This document shows, in pieces, positions 7,242 to 15,467 of a stretch of DNA of 64,000 nt. Position 1 is the stretch's first letter. Every line of letters begins with the position of its first letter. Location of the stretch: the NCBI GenBank assembly GCA_965229355.1, contig OZ245869.1, positions 1,674,001 through 1,738,000 on the forward strand. Direction: 5' to 3'. The position numbers and the translations under genes were made by a program. A model generated the notes under the pieces. It searched no databases. It had not been told where the DNA came from and saw nothing but the letters and a program-made list of their open reading frames with translations. Source of the stretch: GCA-2737725 sp965229355 (lineage in GTDB: Bacteria > Pseudomonadota > Alphaproteobacteria > Rhodospirillales > Rhodospirillaceae).

Positions 7242-9856
7242 GAACAAACATTCTCAAGTGGGTATGTGGCACCATGACGGATGCCACGTCCGTGATTGTT
7301 CTTACACACAATATCGATTTCCTATTTCTACAGTCGGTAGTCCGCCCGAGACTGCGCAGAAGCGGTAATCCAAAGCTCACGATATTTGCAGATGCTTCAT
7401 GCGCATCTATTTCCTACAGTCAGCAAAAATTCCTACTGGACGGTTTGGGTCGTAGCTATCGTGTTGCCAAGGTTGATATGGGTGTTGGGCGTAGATTTCA
7501 TCCAAAGGCAATATTGATAGCAGGCCCCACCAAAGCTGCGCTCGCAATCGGCAGTGGCAACCTGACCCATGGTGGTTGGAGCGCAAACCGGGAAATATGG
7601 GCGTGTTATGAAAGCGATAATGATGGTTTGCCGGCTATCTCAGCTTTCAAAGACTATCTCAACACAGTTGTGCGCTTGGCTCCTGAATCAGGCTACCTCT
7701 CAGCCGAAGTCATGGAGGCGTTTGATGAAGATGCAAACCACTGGGCCGTAAATCTCCCGAAGCCTCAAGGTATATACGGCACTCCAGCAGACAAACCATT
7801 GCTCGATGTCATGGCCGGTCTAGCTGGCGAAGGTGTTCAAAAAATTTCGGTCTACGCTCCGTACTACGATCCTGAGGCCGCAGCGCTATCGGAATTATCG
7901 AGGCGCTTTTCGGCACCAATTAAAACATTTCTACAGAAAGGTCACGTTGGCCTTTCTGAAATCGCAGCTTCGCGTGTGCCCATAAATACCGAACTAATAA
8001 GTGTGGAAACTAGCCCAAGCCGATTCATTCACGCCAAGCTGTATGGATTTCACCACCCAGAATCGACTCTTATCGTTGTGGGAAGTGCCAACGTCTCGCG
8101 TGCAGCGTTGTTAGCAGATGCAAGCTGGGGAAACGCAGAGCTCGTTGCAGCTCAAACGCTATCGAATGACCAAGCTGATGAATTGCTGGCTGACCTTATC
8201 GTCCTGGATGTCGCGCCTGAATTTCCAAAAAGCCCACCCTCTGACGACTGGGAGGTTGTGGCAAATCCGCTTCGCATTGTCGCGGCTAGATTCGCCAACG
8301 GCATTCTAGAAGTTGCCCTAATGTCCCAAAGCGCCATCGCTGAACTGACTGTCGAGATGGATGACGGACAGCAGGAGCTATGCCACGATGTTAATGACAA
8401 TGCGGTGGCACGGGTACAACTCCAGCGGTGCCCCAAATCGGTACAGTTACACTGCAAACTGAAAAACGGCGAACGAATATCATCCGAGCCGTCTTGGGTA
8501 GATAATGAAGGTGCCCTAGCGACTTCCACTCCTGAGAGAAGAATCGCGGCAAAAATGGCGGAGGCTGCTGAAGCGGGCGCACTCTCAGCTAATGGGATGT
8601 TTGAGATTTTACAGTTGCTTCATCAACATCTAAGGCATCCGTCTAAACCGTTGGCCCAACACCAGTTGGCGACTAGTGAAAGGACCGCGCGCACTTGGCA
8701 GCCATACGATATTGAAGATGTGTTTTCCGACGGCTTCAATCGCCCTCAAGACAGTTTAACTTCAAAACGTGCTGTAGGTTTCCGCGAAGCCGATTTCCTT
8801 CGCGCCTTTTCATCATACTTCGCGATCGCGGGCTGTGACGAACTAAATGAAGTCGATCCGTTATCAAATATCCAAATAGCATCAGATGTTGAGCACATCG
8901 ACGACATGCAGACTGAGGGAATTGCGCACGAAAACATCGAAGAGGATTTCAAGCGACGTCAAATGAAGCTCAAACGGCCCGAGGAGGCTTCCCGGCTTCG
9001 GAATAAACTAATGGCGGCTTTTGAAAATGTTATTGTGGCAATGAATGCTGAGGAGTTTCTCTCAGGCAGATCGCCCGAACGTATTGCCGCGGACATCGCT
9101 GCGACTGCATTATTGCTTCGGAAGGGATTGCTGGACGAGATTCTCAGCGAGGCCGATTTCACAAGCGCCACCAAAAGCCTATTTATCATTTTATTCTTTG
9201 GCGCAAAGGGAGAACAAAGCGTTTTTCAGCGCTACCTTGATAAATGCTCTGACGACGAGGAGGCTAATTTTGGCGCCACTCTGGCGTCCCCAAGACTCAC
9301 GGCGGCTTTGACCCTCTTGTGTCATTCCAATTGGAAATCTGAGAGCATAGATGCCATCCAGTTCAAGTTTTCCGCTATGTTACTGGCTGCTCGGCTACCT
9401 TGGGTAGTTGCTGGTGGAGCGGTGCCGGAAATTCATGGCGAGCTGCGTCGCCTATCGAGAGCGATGCCTGGAGCCGCAGATTTTGAATCTCTTGTGGCGG
9501 CATGGACAGCTTGGCTTCAAGCGGGATTGGCGTTTCAGGATTTTGAAAGGACTGTGAAAGAATGGAGTCCGAAGGATTTGGCCGCTTTGGTAACGGTTGA
9601 TGAGGTAAAACCCGGCGAACTGCTATGGCAGGCGGGGCAATTCTGTATTTCTGCGGCGTCATATCGCCGTCGCGCAACGACAAAAGCGGTTGTTCATCCG
9701 CTAACGAAATCCTCTGACTTGAAGATTGTTGGAAGTTGGTTAGTTCCAGTATCCGCGCTTTTAGCAGAAGATCGACTGATGGGTGATAAAACTAATCAGA
9801 GGCAAACGCTTAAGCACATTTTGGATAATGTGGATTTCGGCAGACCTACTGTCTGA
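7238..9856 (+). CDS. Large phospholipase-D-like (HKD) protein, second gene of a coupled pair
   Basis: 872 residues starting at ATG 7238, overlapping the upstream stop by four bases. The N-terminal 300 residues hold two HKD-type active-site motifs: His88-x-Lys90 with GSGN at 105-108, and His265-x-Lys267 with GSAN at 282-285. Two such motifs build one active site in the PLD superfamily, which includes nucleases and phospholipases; cytoplasmic bacterial members of this kind are often nucleases. The remaining 570 residues are helical with no recognised domain and may sense or bind a partner. There is no signal peptide. With the preceding gene it forms a two-gene module in a defence island. DISARM DrmC also has a PLD domain, but that protein is much shorter and the rest of DISARM is absent. 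Confidence 0.8.
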   Translation: MRTNILKWVCGTMTDATSVIVLTHNIDFLFLQSVVRPRLRRSGNPKLTIFADASCASISYSQQKFLLDGLGRSYRVAKVDMGVGRRFHPKAILIAGPTKAALAIGSGNLTHGGWSANREIWACYESDNDGLPAISAFKDYLNTVVRLAPESGYLSAEVMEAFDEDANHWAVNLPKPQGIYGTPADKPLLDVMAGLAGEGVQKISVYAPYYDPEAAALSELSRRFSAPIKTFLQKGHVGLSEIAASRVPINTELISVETSPSRFIHAKLYGFHHPESTLIVVGSANVSRAALLADASWGNAELVAAQTLSNDQADELLADLIVLDVAPEFPKSPPSDDWEVVANPLRIVAARFANGILEVALMSQSAIAELTVEMDDGQQELCHDVNDNAVARVQLQRCPKSVQLHCKLKNGERISSEPSWVDNEGALATSTPERRIAAKMAEAAEAGALSANGMFEILQLLHQHLRHPSKPLAQHQLATSERTARTWQPYDIEDVFSDGFNRPQDSLTSKRAVGFREADFLRAFSSYFAIAGCDELNEVDPLSNIQIASDVEHIDDMQTEGIAHENIEEDFKRRQMKLKRPEEASRLRNKLMAAFENVIVAMNAEEFLSGRSPERIAADIAATALLLRKGLLDEILSEADFTSATKSLFIILFFGAKGEQSVFQRYLDKCSDDEEANFGATLASPRLTAALTLLCHSNWKSESIDAIQFKFSAMLLAARLPWVVAGGAVPEIHGELRRLSRAMPGAADFESLVAAWTAWLQAGLAFQDFERTVKEWSPKDLAALVTVDEVKPGELLWQAGQFCISAASYRRRATTKAVVHPLTKSSDLKIVGSWLVPVSALLAEDRLMGDKTNQRQTLKHILDNVDFGRPTV

Positions 9857-10171
9857 TGCTGACCCAAATTATCCGTGCTGGGGCTTTCGAGGTACGGTAG
9901 TTCCGTGACATTTTTCTATGGCCTTAAGCTATCGAGAATCTTTTTGATTTGAATTCTCAATATGAGAGGCACTTGCTAAGTGTATTGAAACTTGTCTGTC
10001 AAAATCATTTTCCTCGTCGAAGAACATGACGTTATAGCAAGTGTGCGAAACAAAGACCGGGCCGGAGCCATCTTCCTATCAGAGGCAAGAAGGCCATCTT
10101 CGATGTGCGGGACGGCACGTGATTGACACAATGCAGAGTCGCGAGTGTGTCGTTCAACAGCCGACTTGCAG
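9857..10171. other. Intergenic stretch between convergent genes
   Basis: About 315 bases between the PLD-like gene and the minus-strand coiled-coil gene. A 9-base inverted repeat (CACTTGCTA at 9970-9978, TAGCAAGTG at 10035-10043) spans the middle. Short plus-strand frames here are unconvincing. No hairpin with a T-run was seen. Confidence 0.5.
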
Positions 10172-11482
10172 TTATCTTAATTTTGCTATGTCCTGCTCCT
10201 GGCGCGTCTTCTCGGACACAAGGACTCTTGCCTTCTTCGAAGAGTTGCCACTTATCCAGGAAAAATAAAGGCGTCCTTCGTCTCCGTGCCCCGTTGAGAA
10301 GTGAGTCTCAAACCATCCATCCACGCCCTTTAGCTTTTTGCTCTGCAGGGCATCGCGGTCGAGATCATACATCTGCCGCAGCTGAGTTATAAGCGGGTTA
10401 AGGTTAGTAACCTTCGCTGCGACATACGTGATTGAGTCGATATCAAACTCAATACTTGGAAATGCGCACTTAAGAAGCGATGCAACATCGCGCTCTCTAA
10501 CTTTGCGGCGACCAGCTGATAGTGAAATACTATCTGTAATTTTAGAGCGAGACTGCATTTCGTTCTTGTAGTCCGCTAAACGATTCTCGCGCTCCTCGAT
10601 TTCCACACGCGCATTGGCCAGATCGGTTTCCGCTCGTTGCCAGTTTTGCAAAGCTTCTTCTAGGTCTTGCTGAAGTTGGGCCGCCGCTTCAGGCTGATTT
10701 TGCTGACTGCTCGACTGAGCATGCTCAGCGACGCGGGCAGTCGCTGATAAAACTTCCTGCCGCGCTTTTTCTGCTTCAGCCAAATCTCGCCGGTACTGCG
10801 AGACGGCGGCTTTCAATAAATCAACGTGACTTGATAAGTGTAGTATTTCTGAACGATGCGATTCTTGAAGTTCCCTAAAACTTTCCGAGACCAAAGACAG
10901 TTCAAGATCTTTTGTGGCAAGCGCCGGATATAGGTCTGCCGCGCTTACGCTCGAGGGCTCGTACGCACCCCACCCACGGCGAGCTTCGTGGAGCAAATTA
11001 CCTATCTCGATCTCACTGCAGGGGCTATTGGGCGAAAGTTGGATGAACAGTAAGGACTCATCTCCAGACTCTACTGCTATTTCAGCGACGCTCGATAGTA
11101 AGTCCTTGAGTGGATCGGTCACTAAGCCATGGGACAGTACAGTCCAGTCGCATTCCTCCCGCGCAAGATAAACGACACCGTTTAGGAGCAAATCATCTCC
11201 AGGGAAAACCACCCAGTTAGACGTTGGCCCTTCGATGATTTGGGCAGGTTGGTTAATAACCGTAGTCGAAGGCGGACGAACGGCTTCGAGTGAAACAATA
11301 GGCTGGCAGTCCTGTGGATAAAATGACGGCCCTTCTAGCTGTATCTGGTAGTCATTCTGCAGCGGATAAATCATCCCCTGACACAGTAAGCCTAGCGATC
11401 CATCGGGCAGTTTCCTGACTACGTGCCTGCCGCCACCAGACTTAGCGGTGCCTTCTATTACTTCTACAAAAAGTGATGGCAT
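10172..11482 (-). CDS. Coiled-coil protein divergent from Zorya
   Basis: 436 residues starting at ATG 11482. Residues 1-190 are strand-rich and acidic. Residues 195-320 form a long coiled coil with regular Glu, Ala, Arg and Gln heptads. The last 60 residues (GVDGWFETHF followed by EGRLYFSW and ARVLVSEKTRQEQDIAKL) weakly resemble the end of RelE/ParE/HigB-type toxins, where an aromatic RLYF strand precedes a final KxTQxxDI helix. That resemblance is an impression, not a domain call. The gene points away from zorA with a 93-base shared upstream region. It could regulate or modulate Zorya, or be an independent defence gene. Confidence 0.7.
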   Translation of the reverse strand: MPSLFVEVIEGTAKSGGGRHVVRKLPDGSLGLLCQGMIYPLQNDYQIQLEGPSFYPQDCQPIVSLEAVRPPSTTVINQPAQIIEGPTSNWVVFPGDDLLLNGVVYLAREECDWTVLSHGLVTDPLKDLLSSVAEIAVESGDESLLFIQLSPNSPCSEIEIGNLLHEARRGWGAYEPSSVSAADLYPALATKDLELSLVSESFRELQESHRSEILHLSSHVDLLKAAVSQYRRDLAEAEKARQEVLSATARVAEHAQSSSQQNQPEAAAQLQQDLEEALQNWQRAETDLANARVEIEERENRLADYKNEMQSRSKITDSISLSAGRRKVRERDVASLLKCAFPSIEFDIDSITYVAAKVTNLNPLITQLRQMYDLDRDALQSKKLKGVDGWFETHFSTGHGDEGRLYFSWISGNSSKKARVLVSEKTRQEQDIAKLR

Positions 11483-11575
11483 CTTTTACTCCCCGACCCT
11501 TTACGCAGACTAGAATCTATTCGTATATCTACCTAAAGTTAAGCTACGCGAAAACGCGGGTTCGGGGGAACCAAA

Positions 11576-13261
11576 GTGACTGCTTTCCAAGCTCTTATCG
11601 ACCTCCTCAAGCATGAAGAGGTTCCGTGGATATTGTCTGGCGCGATTTTGGCTTGGGGCATTATCAGCGCACTGTTTCTCAGGGGGCAAATGAAAGCCCC
11701 GCTTTCGAGCCTGCGTGGAGCGATTGCTCGACTTGAGAGACAAGGAAAGACACACGCAGATTTCCTCGCAAACTACGAAGAGATATCTCAAGCCTTTCAA
11801 GCAGATTACGTGCTGGGACATACCTGGGAAGAATTTCGCGAAACACTCATTACACCCACGACGGCTACGCAACGCATTCGCAATACCACGCGGCCTGAGC
11901 TCTATTTTAATCAAGGAATATTAGCGCGTGCGCATGTCAACACGCGTTACTTTGATGGTCTATCAAATTACCTGGTCGGCGCGGGACTTCTATTCACTTT
12001 CTTGGGTCTCGTAGCGGCGCTTTACTTTGCAGCAGCCGGTGTGGGCGAAGATATTTCTGTCGCTATTAAAGCTCTTAAGGGGCTGTTATCGGCCGCAACG
12101 TTCAAGTTTATGACTTCGATCGCCGGCCTTTTTGCATCGCTCGTATTCGCAATGTACAAGGCCGAAAGGTATCGCGAGCTGCAGTATCTAATCGATAAAT
12201 TCTGCGTGCTGCTAGAATCCAGCATGGACCATGAGTCGCCCGTGCGACTTGCTGACGAAAGCAAAATGGAGCTTGAGCGCCAGACAGCCCAATTAGAGAA
12301 ATTCAATACCGATCTGGCCATTTCCATTGCTGACGCGCTTGACCGCAAAATGGAAGTCACGTTTACAAAGGCGTTGGAGCCACTCACGCGCCAACTGGAA
12401 AGCCTCACGAAGGGTATTGGATCTGCGAACGAGGACGCACTACGGAAAATTGTCGATGATCTATCCGGTACAATAAGTGGCGCGATCGGGCAGGAAATTG
12501 AATCGCTTGGAAAAACACTCTCTAATGTAGAGAAGAGTTTAACCACTGTTGTCTCTGGCCTCGGAGATGCCGGGTCAAACCTTCAGAAAGAAATTACAGA
12601 AAGTGGCAAGGCTGTCGCTTCGCAGTTTTCTGAAGTCGGAAATGCGATGGCGCAAAAATTGTCCGAAGCTGGAGATGGCTTTGTCACTAAGATTTCGGCC
12701 ACTGTAAATGCTTTGGCTGCTGCTATCGACAATCTTCCCGACCGCATGAAACTGGTCGAGACGGGCATAGATACTTCTGCGCAGCACCTGAATCAATCCA
12801 GCGAACGTTTGCGCGAGGTTCTTGCTGAATTTTCGCTCGCCCATATCAAACTAAAAGACATCGCGTCGGAGCTGAGCGCTGCTGCCGCGCCCCTGACAAA
12901 CGTTGGTACGTCACTCGCTGATACAGCCGCAAAACTTGATGCCCTTACCGACAAATCATCCGCCGCTAACGATGCAAGCAAAGCTCTACTTGATACTCTA
13001 AATGCCTATATTGAAACCACGCGGAGCAATGCTGAAACTCAGAATGACAGGTTTGCGTCGCTTGATCAGACCTTGGCTCAAATATTTACCGAGCTGGAGG
13101 CTGGCCTCGAGAAATATCAAAAATCAATCCAGGACTTCATCGGACGATTTGATGGCGATATGGCTAAGTCGCTTGGGCGGTTTACAGGCGCCGTAGAAGA
13201 ACTCGACGACACTTTAAGCGACGCAGTTGATCGCTTCAAAGTCGCCGTTAAGGTTAGCTAA
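11576..13261 (+). CDS. zorA: Zorya protein ZorA (MotA/ExbB-like proton-channel subunit with long tail)
   Basis: Start GTG 11576 behind a GGGGGA ribosome site. The 561-residue protein has the ZorA layout: a first membrane helix at 17-36, a cytoplasmic stretch, two more helices at about 131-155 and 175-195 in the MotA/TolQ/ExbB order, then a tail from 200 to 561 that is almost wholly helical with repeating Leu, Ser and Ala. In Zorya, ZorA and ZorB form a proton-driven membrane motor, and the ZorA tail reaches into the cytoplasm to signal that phage DNA has entered. Its stop codon shares a base with the zorB start (TAATG), so translation is coupled. Neighbour order zorA-zorB-zorC-zorD makes the assignment strong. 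Confidence 0.93.
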   Translation: MTAFQALIDLLKHEEVPWILSGAILAWGIISALFLRGQMKAPLSSLRGAIARLERQGKTHADFLANYEEISQAFQADYVLGHTWEEFRETLITPTTATQRIRNTTRPELYFNQGILARAHVNTRYFDGLSNYLVGAGLLFTFLGLVAALYFAAAGVGEDISVAIKALKGLLSAATFKFMTSIAGLFASLVFAMYKAERYRELQYLIDKFCVLLESSMDHESPVRLADESKMELERQTAQLEKFNTDLAISIADALDRKMEVTFTKALEPLTRQLESLTKGIGSANEDALRKIVDDLSGTISGAIGQEIESLGKTLSNVEKSLTTVVSGLGDAGSNLQKEITESGKAVASQFSEVGNAMAQKLSEAGDGFVTKISATVNALAAAIDNLPDRMKLVETGIDTSAQHLNQSSERLREVLAEFSLAHIKLKDIASELSAAAAPLTNVGTSLADTAAKLDALTDKSSAANDASKALLDTLNAYIETTRSNAETQNDRFASLDQTLAQIFTELEAGLEKYQKSIQDFIGRFDGDMAKSLGRFTGAVEELDDTLSDAVDRFKVAVKVS

Positions 13262-14061
13262 TGGAGCGGGCGGACGCTCATTCGAGCCAAGAGGAAGCGG
13301 GCGAAGGTAGTTACTTAGCCTCGCTAAGCGACCTCATGGTTGGGATGCTCTTTATCTTCATTATTATGCTGATGGCATTTGCTCTTATGTATGGCAAAGC
13401 CACGGATACAGCGGAAGGCCAGAAATCCGCGCTCCAATGCTTACTTGTGAAGAACCAGCGTCAGCTAGAGACGCTGCTTGGTTCAGTCGAGCAACAATTT
13501 AACGGAGCAAATTTAAACGGCGCGCGCGTTCAGTTGGATTCTACTCGCACTGTGCTGCGCATGGAGGACAGCGTTCTTTTCGATAAAGGTCGCGCTGATT
13601 TACAGCCGATTGGGGAAGCGGCAATCGGCGAACTTGCTCGCCTTCTTTATGGAAACTTGCCCTGCTACATGGGCGTTAACGCAGAACGTCCCTCATCATG
13701 CTCGCCATCTTCGGCAAGCATCATCGACGGCATATACATTGAAGGTCATACCGACAATGACCCTATCCTTGGAGGTATCTACAAGGACAACTGGGACCTG
13801 TCGACGGCACGAGCCACCGTAACTTTCCGGCGAATGATCGCAGCTGAGCCGAATCTTGCGCAGCTTAAGAACGCTAGAAGTCAGGTTGCGTTCGGTGTGA
13901 GCGGTTACGGCGAGCAACGTCCGCTCAACGAAAATTCTGGTGAGGCGCAAAAAAAGAAAAATCGAAGGATCGATATGCGGTTCACATTACGCACGCCCAC
14001 GCAAAAGGATGTGGAGGATGCGATGCGTCAGCCAGAAGAAGTGCTGAAGGGGTGTGACTAG
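13261..14061 (+). CDS. zorB: Zorya protein ZorB (MotB/OmpA-like stator subunit)
   Basis: 266 residues. A short cytoplasmic start leads into one membrane helix at about 24-45 beginning SDLMVGML; Asp24 is in the position of the proton-accepting Asp of MotB. The C-terminal half is an OmpA-type peptidoglycan-binding domain with EGHTD at 161-165, a NWDLSTARA segment, SGYGEQRP at 214-221 and NRRID at 234-238. This anchors the ZorAB motor to the cell wall, with the domain in the periplasm. Length and motif order fit ZorB. It is coupled to zorA and separated from zorC by two bases. Confidence 0.93.
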   Translation: MERADAHSSQEEAGEGSYLASLSDLMVGMLFIFIIMLMAFALMYGKATDTAEGQKSALQCLLVKNQRQLETLLGSVEQQFNGANLNGARVQLDSTRTVLRMEDSVLFDKGRADLQPIGEAAIGELARLLYGNLPCYMGVNAERPSSCSPSSASIIDGIYIEGHTDNDPILGGIYKDNWDLSTARATVTFRRMIAAEPNLAQLKNARSQVAFGVSGYGEQRPLNENSGEAQKKKNRRIDMRFTLRTPTQKDVEDAMRQPEEVLKGCD

Positions 14062-14063
14062 CC

Positions 14064-15467
14064 GTGCAAACGAGGGCTGCCACTCAGCGCATACGAATTT
14101 TTGGAGAGCGGTTGATCTCTTCCCAATGGGCTGAGGCGTTCGTATCGAAGGTGCGGACACTCGCTGATAACAGTAACTTTACAGTCACGCCGCCACCCGA
14201 AGAGCGTTTACAGCGAGTAAAGGCAAAGCTGACCGTTGCGGCTAAGCAGCAAGACTATTCTACTATTTCTAGTAGGGATTGGCGCCACGCCGCTTGGCTG
14301 CTTTGGGAGTCCAAGCCTTATCTAATCGACGAGCCTGGATTCTTTGACGCGTACACGACGGCAATCCGTGATTCCGGGCGCAGTGCGTTGAACCGACTTA
14401 TCTACAACTACATATTAAAGTTTGGTCCAGACGTGTCGCGCCTGGTTGATGTTGGAAGGCTGATACGCGAACGCCTAAGTCTGGCAGAGTTAGATGGACT
14501 GGCAGTATGGCGTCGACGTGATCAGAATTACGATATGTTCATGCCAACGAACGCTATTCGTCGAATTTCGCAAACCTTGATTACGTCCAATCAGTCTCGA
14601 GCATTCGAGGATGAGCTTGGCTTGTCCGGGCCACTAGCCCAGGACGGAATGATTATGAGTATGTGGCTTGGAGGTTTGTCGCTTTTAGAAGGTAGATTGC
14701 GTGCAGGACAATTAGACGGGATACAGCTCCAGAACATTACTGACTCACTTACGCACAATGGCGCACTTAGATTCTGGAATCTTCGAATTCCAATTGCCAA
14801 TTCACTGCTCGCACCATTTGCGCAACGCGCCAATCCTGCCGCAGAAAAACTTCTAAAAGGCTTCTTCCTGAATCATTACGGCGACCCGCGCATCGCCCGC
14901 GGAAATTGGCAAGGCGTTAGTCCAGACGCCACAAAAGTAATGCAAAAGTGGCTAGTTGACGAAAGCCTGCGCCTTTTCTTCGAGATCATTACGCGCGCAT
15001 CTGAAGGGGACAAATACGTAATCGGTCATTGGCGTTATCGGCGAGCATTTTGGACGGCTTACGCCAATCGCGGCTACATTGATGAGGCCTGGATGGCCCT
15101 TGGACCGAGGGTTGCGAACCTAGCGCGATCAGAAATTACAGCTGGGATGGGATTCGGCGATCTTTCCCAGGTCGATGCGCTACACGCCGCTCTTTTTATG
15201 CGTGTCGGTTCATTGATCCTTGTGGAGTGGTCTTACAATGGAAAATGTAGAGCTTGGTCTATTAACGATGCCAAAGCACCTCGAATGGGTGCGCGGTCCT
15301 ATTCAGGCGATGAGCTAAAAACAAATTCTCTTCAGATTGATGATCGCTATCAAGATCCAGGGCTATCCCATATCGGCAGCGAGAATGGTTACTGGCAGGA
15401 CATTATGTCAGGCTTTATTCGCGGTAGAACTGGCCTCTCAGTTGTTCGACGGGAATACATGCCATGA
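14064..15467 (+). CDS. zorC: Zorya type I protein ZorC (EH-signature protein)
   Basis: 467 residues starting at GTG 14064. It is soluble and mostly helical. Near the C-terminus, from about residue 385, it has the EH-signature features: an LILVEWSYNGKCRAW segment with the conserved Glu, followed about 60 residues later by a conserved His in LSHIGSENGYW. ZorC is found in type I Zorya, where it binds DNA and works between the ZorAB motor and the ZorD effector. It overlaps zorD by four bases. Presence of ZorC and ZorD, not ZorE, makes this a type I system. Confidence 0.9.
   Translation: MQTRAATQRIRIFGERLISSQWAEAFVSKVRTLADNSNFTVTPPPEERLQRVKAKLTVAAKQQDYSTISSRDWRHAAWLLWESKPYLIDEPGFFDAYTTAIRDSGRSALNRLIYNYILKFGPDVSRLVDVGRLIRERLSLAELDGLAVWRRRDQNYDMFMPTNAIRRISQTLITSNQSRAFEDELGLSGPLAQDGMIMSMWLGGLSLLEGRLRAGQLDGIQLQNITDSLTHNGALRFWNLRIPIANSLLAPFAQRANPAAEKLLKGFFLNHYGDPRIARGNWQGVSPDATKVMQKWLVDESLRLFFEIITRASEGDKYVIGHWRYRRAFWTAYANRGYIDEAWMALGPRVANLARSEITAGMGFGDLSQVDALHAALFMRVGSLILVEWSYNGKCRAWSINDAKAPRMGARSYSGDELKTNSLQIDDRYQDPGLSHIGSENGYWQDIMSGFIRGRTGLSVVRREYMP

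Noticed and set aside
7238..9856. PLD-like protein as DISARM DrmC
   Set aside because: It is far longer than DrmC, and no DISARM helicase, methylase or drmA/B gene is present.
12022..12546. 174-codon minus-strand open frame, Ser-rich
   Set aside because: Shadow of zorA; Ser-rich composition comes from reading the helical tail backwards.
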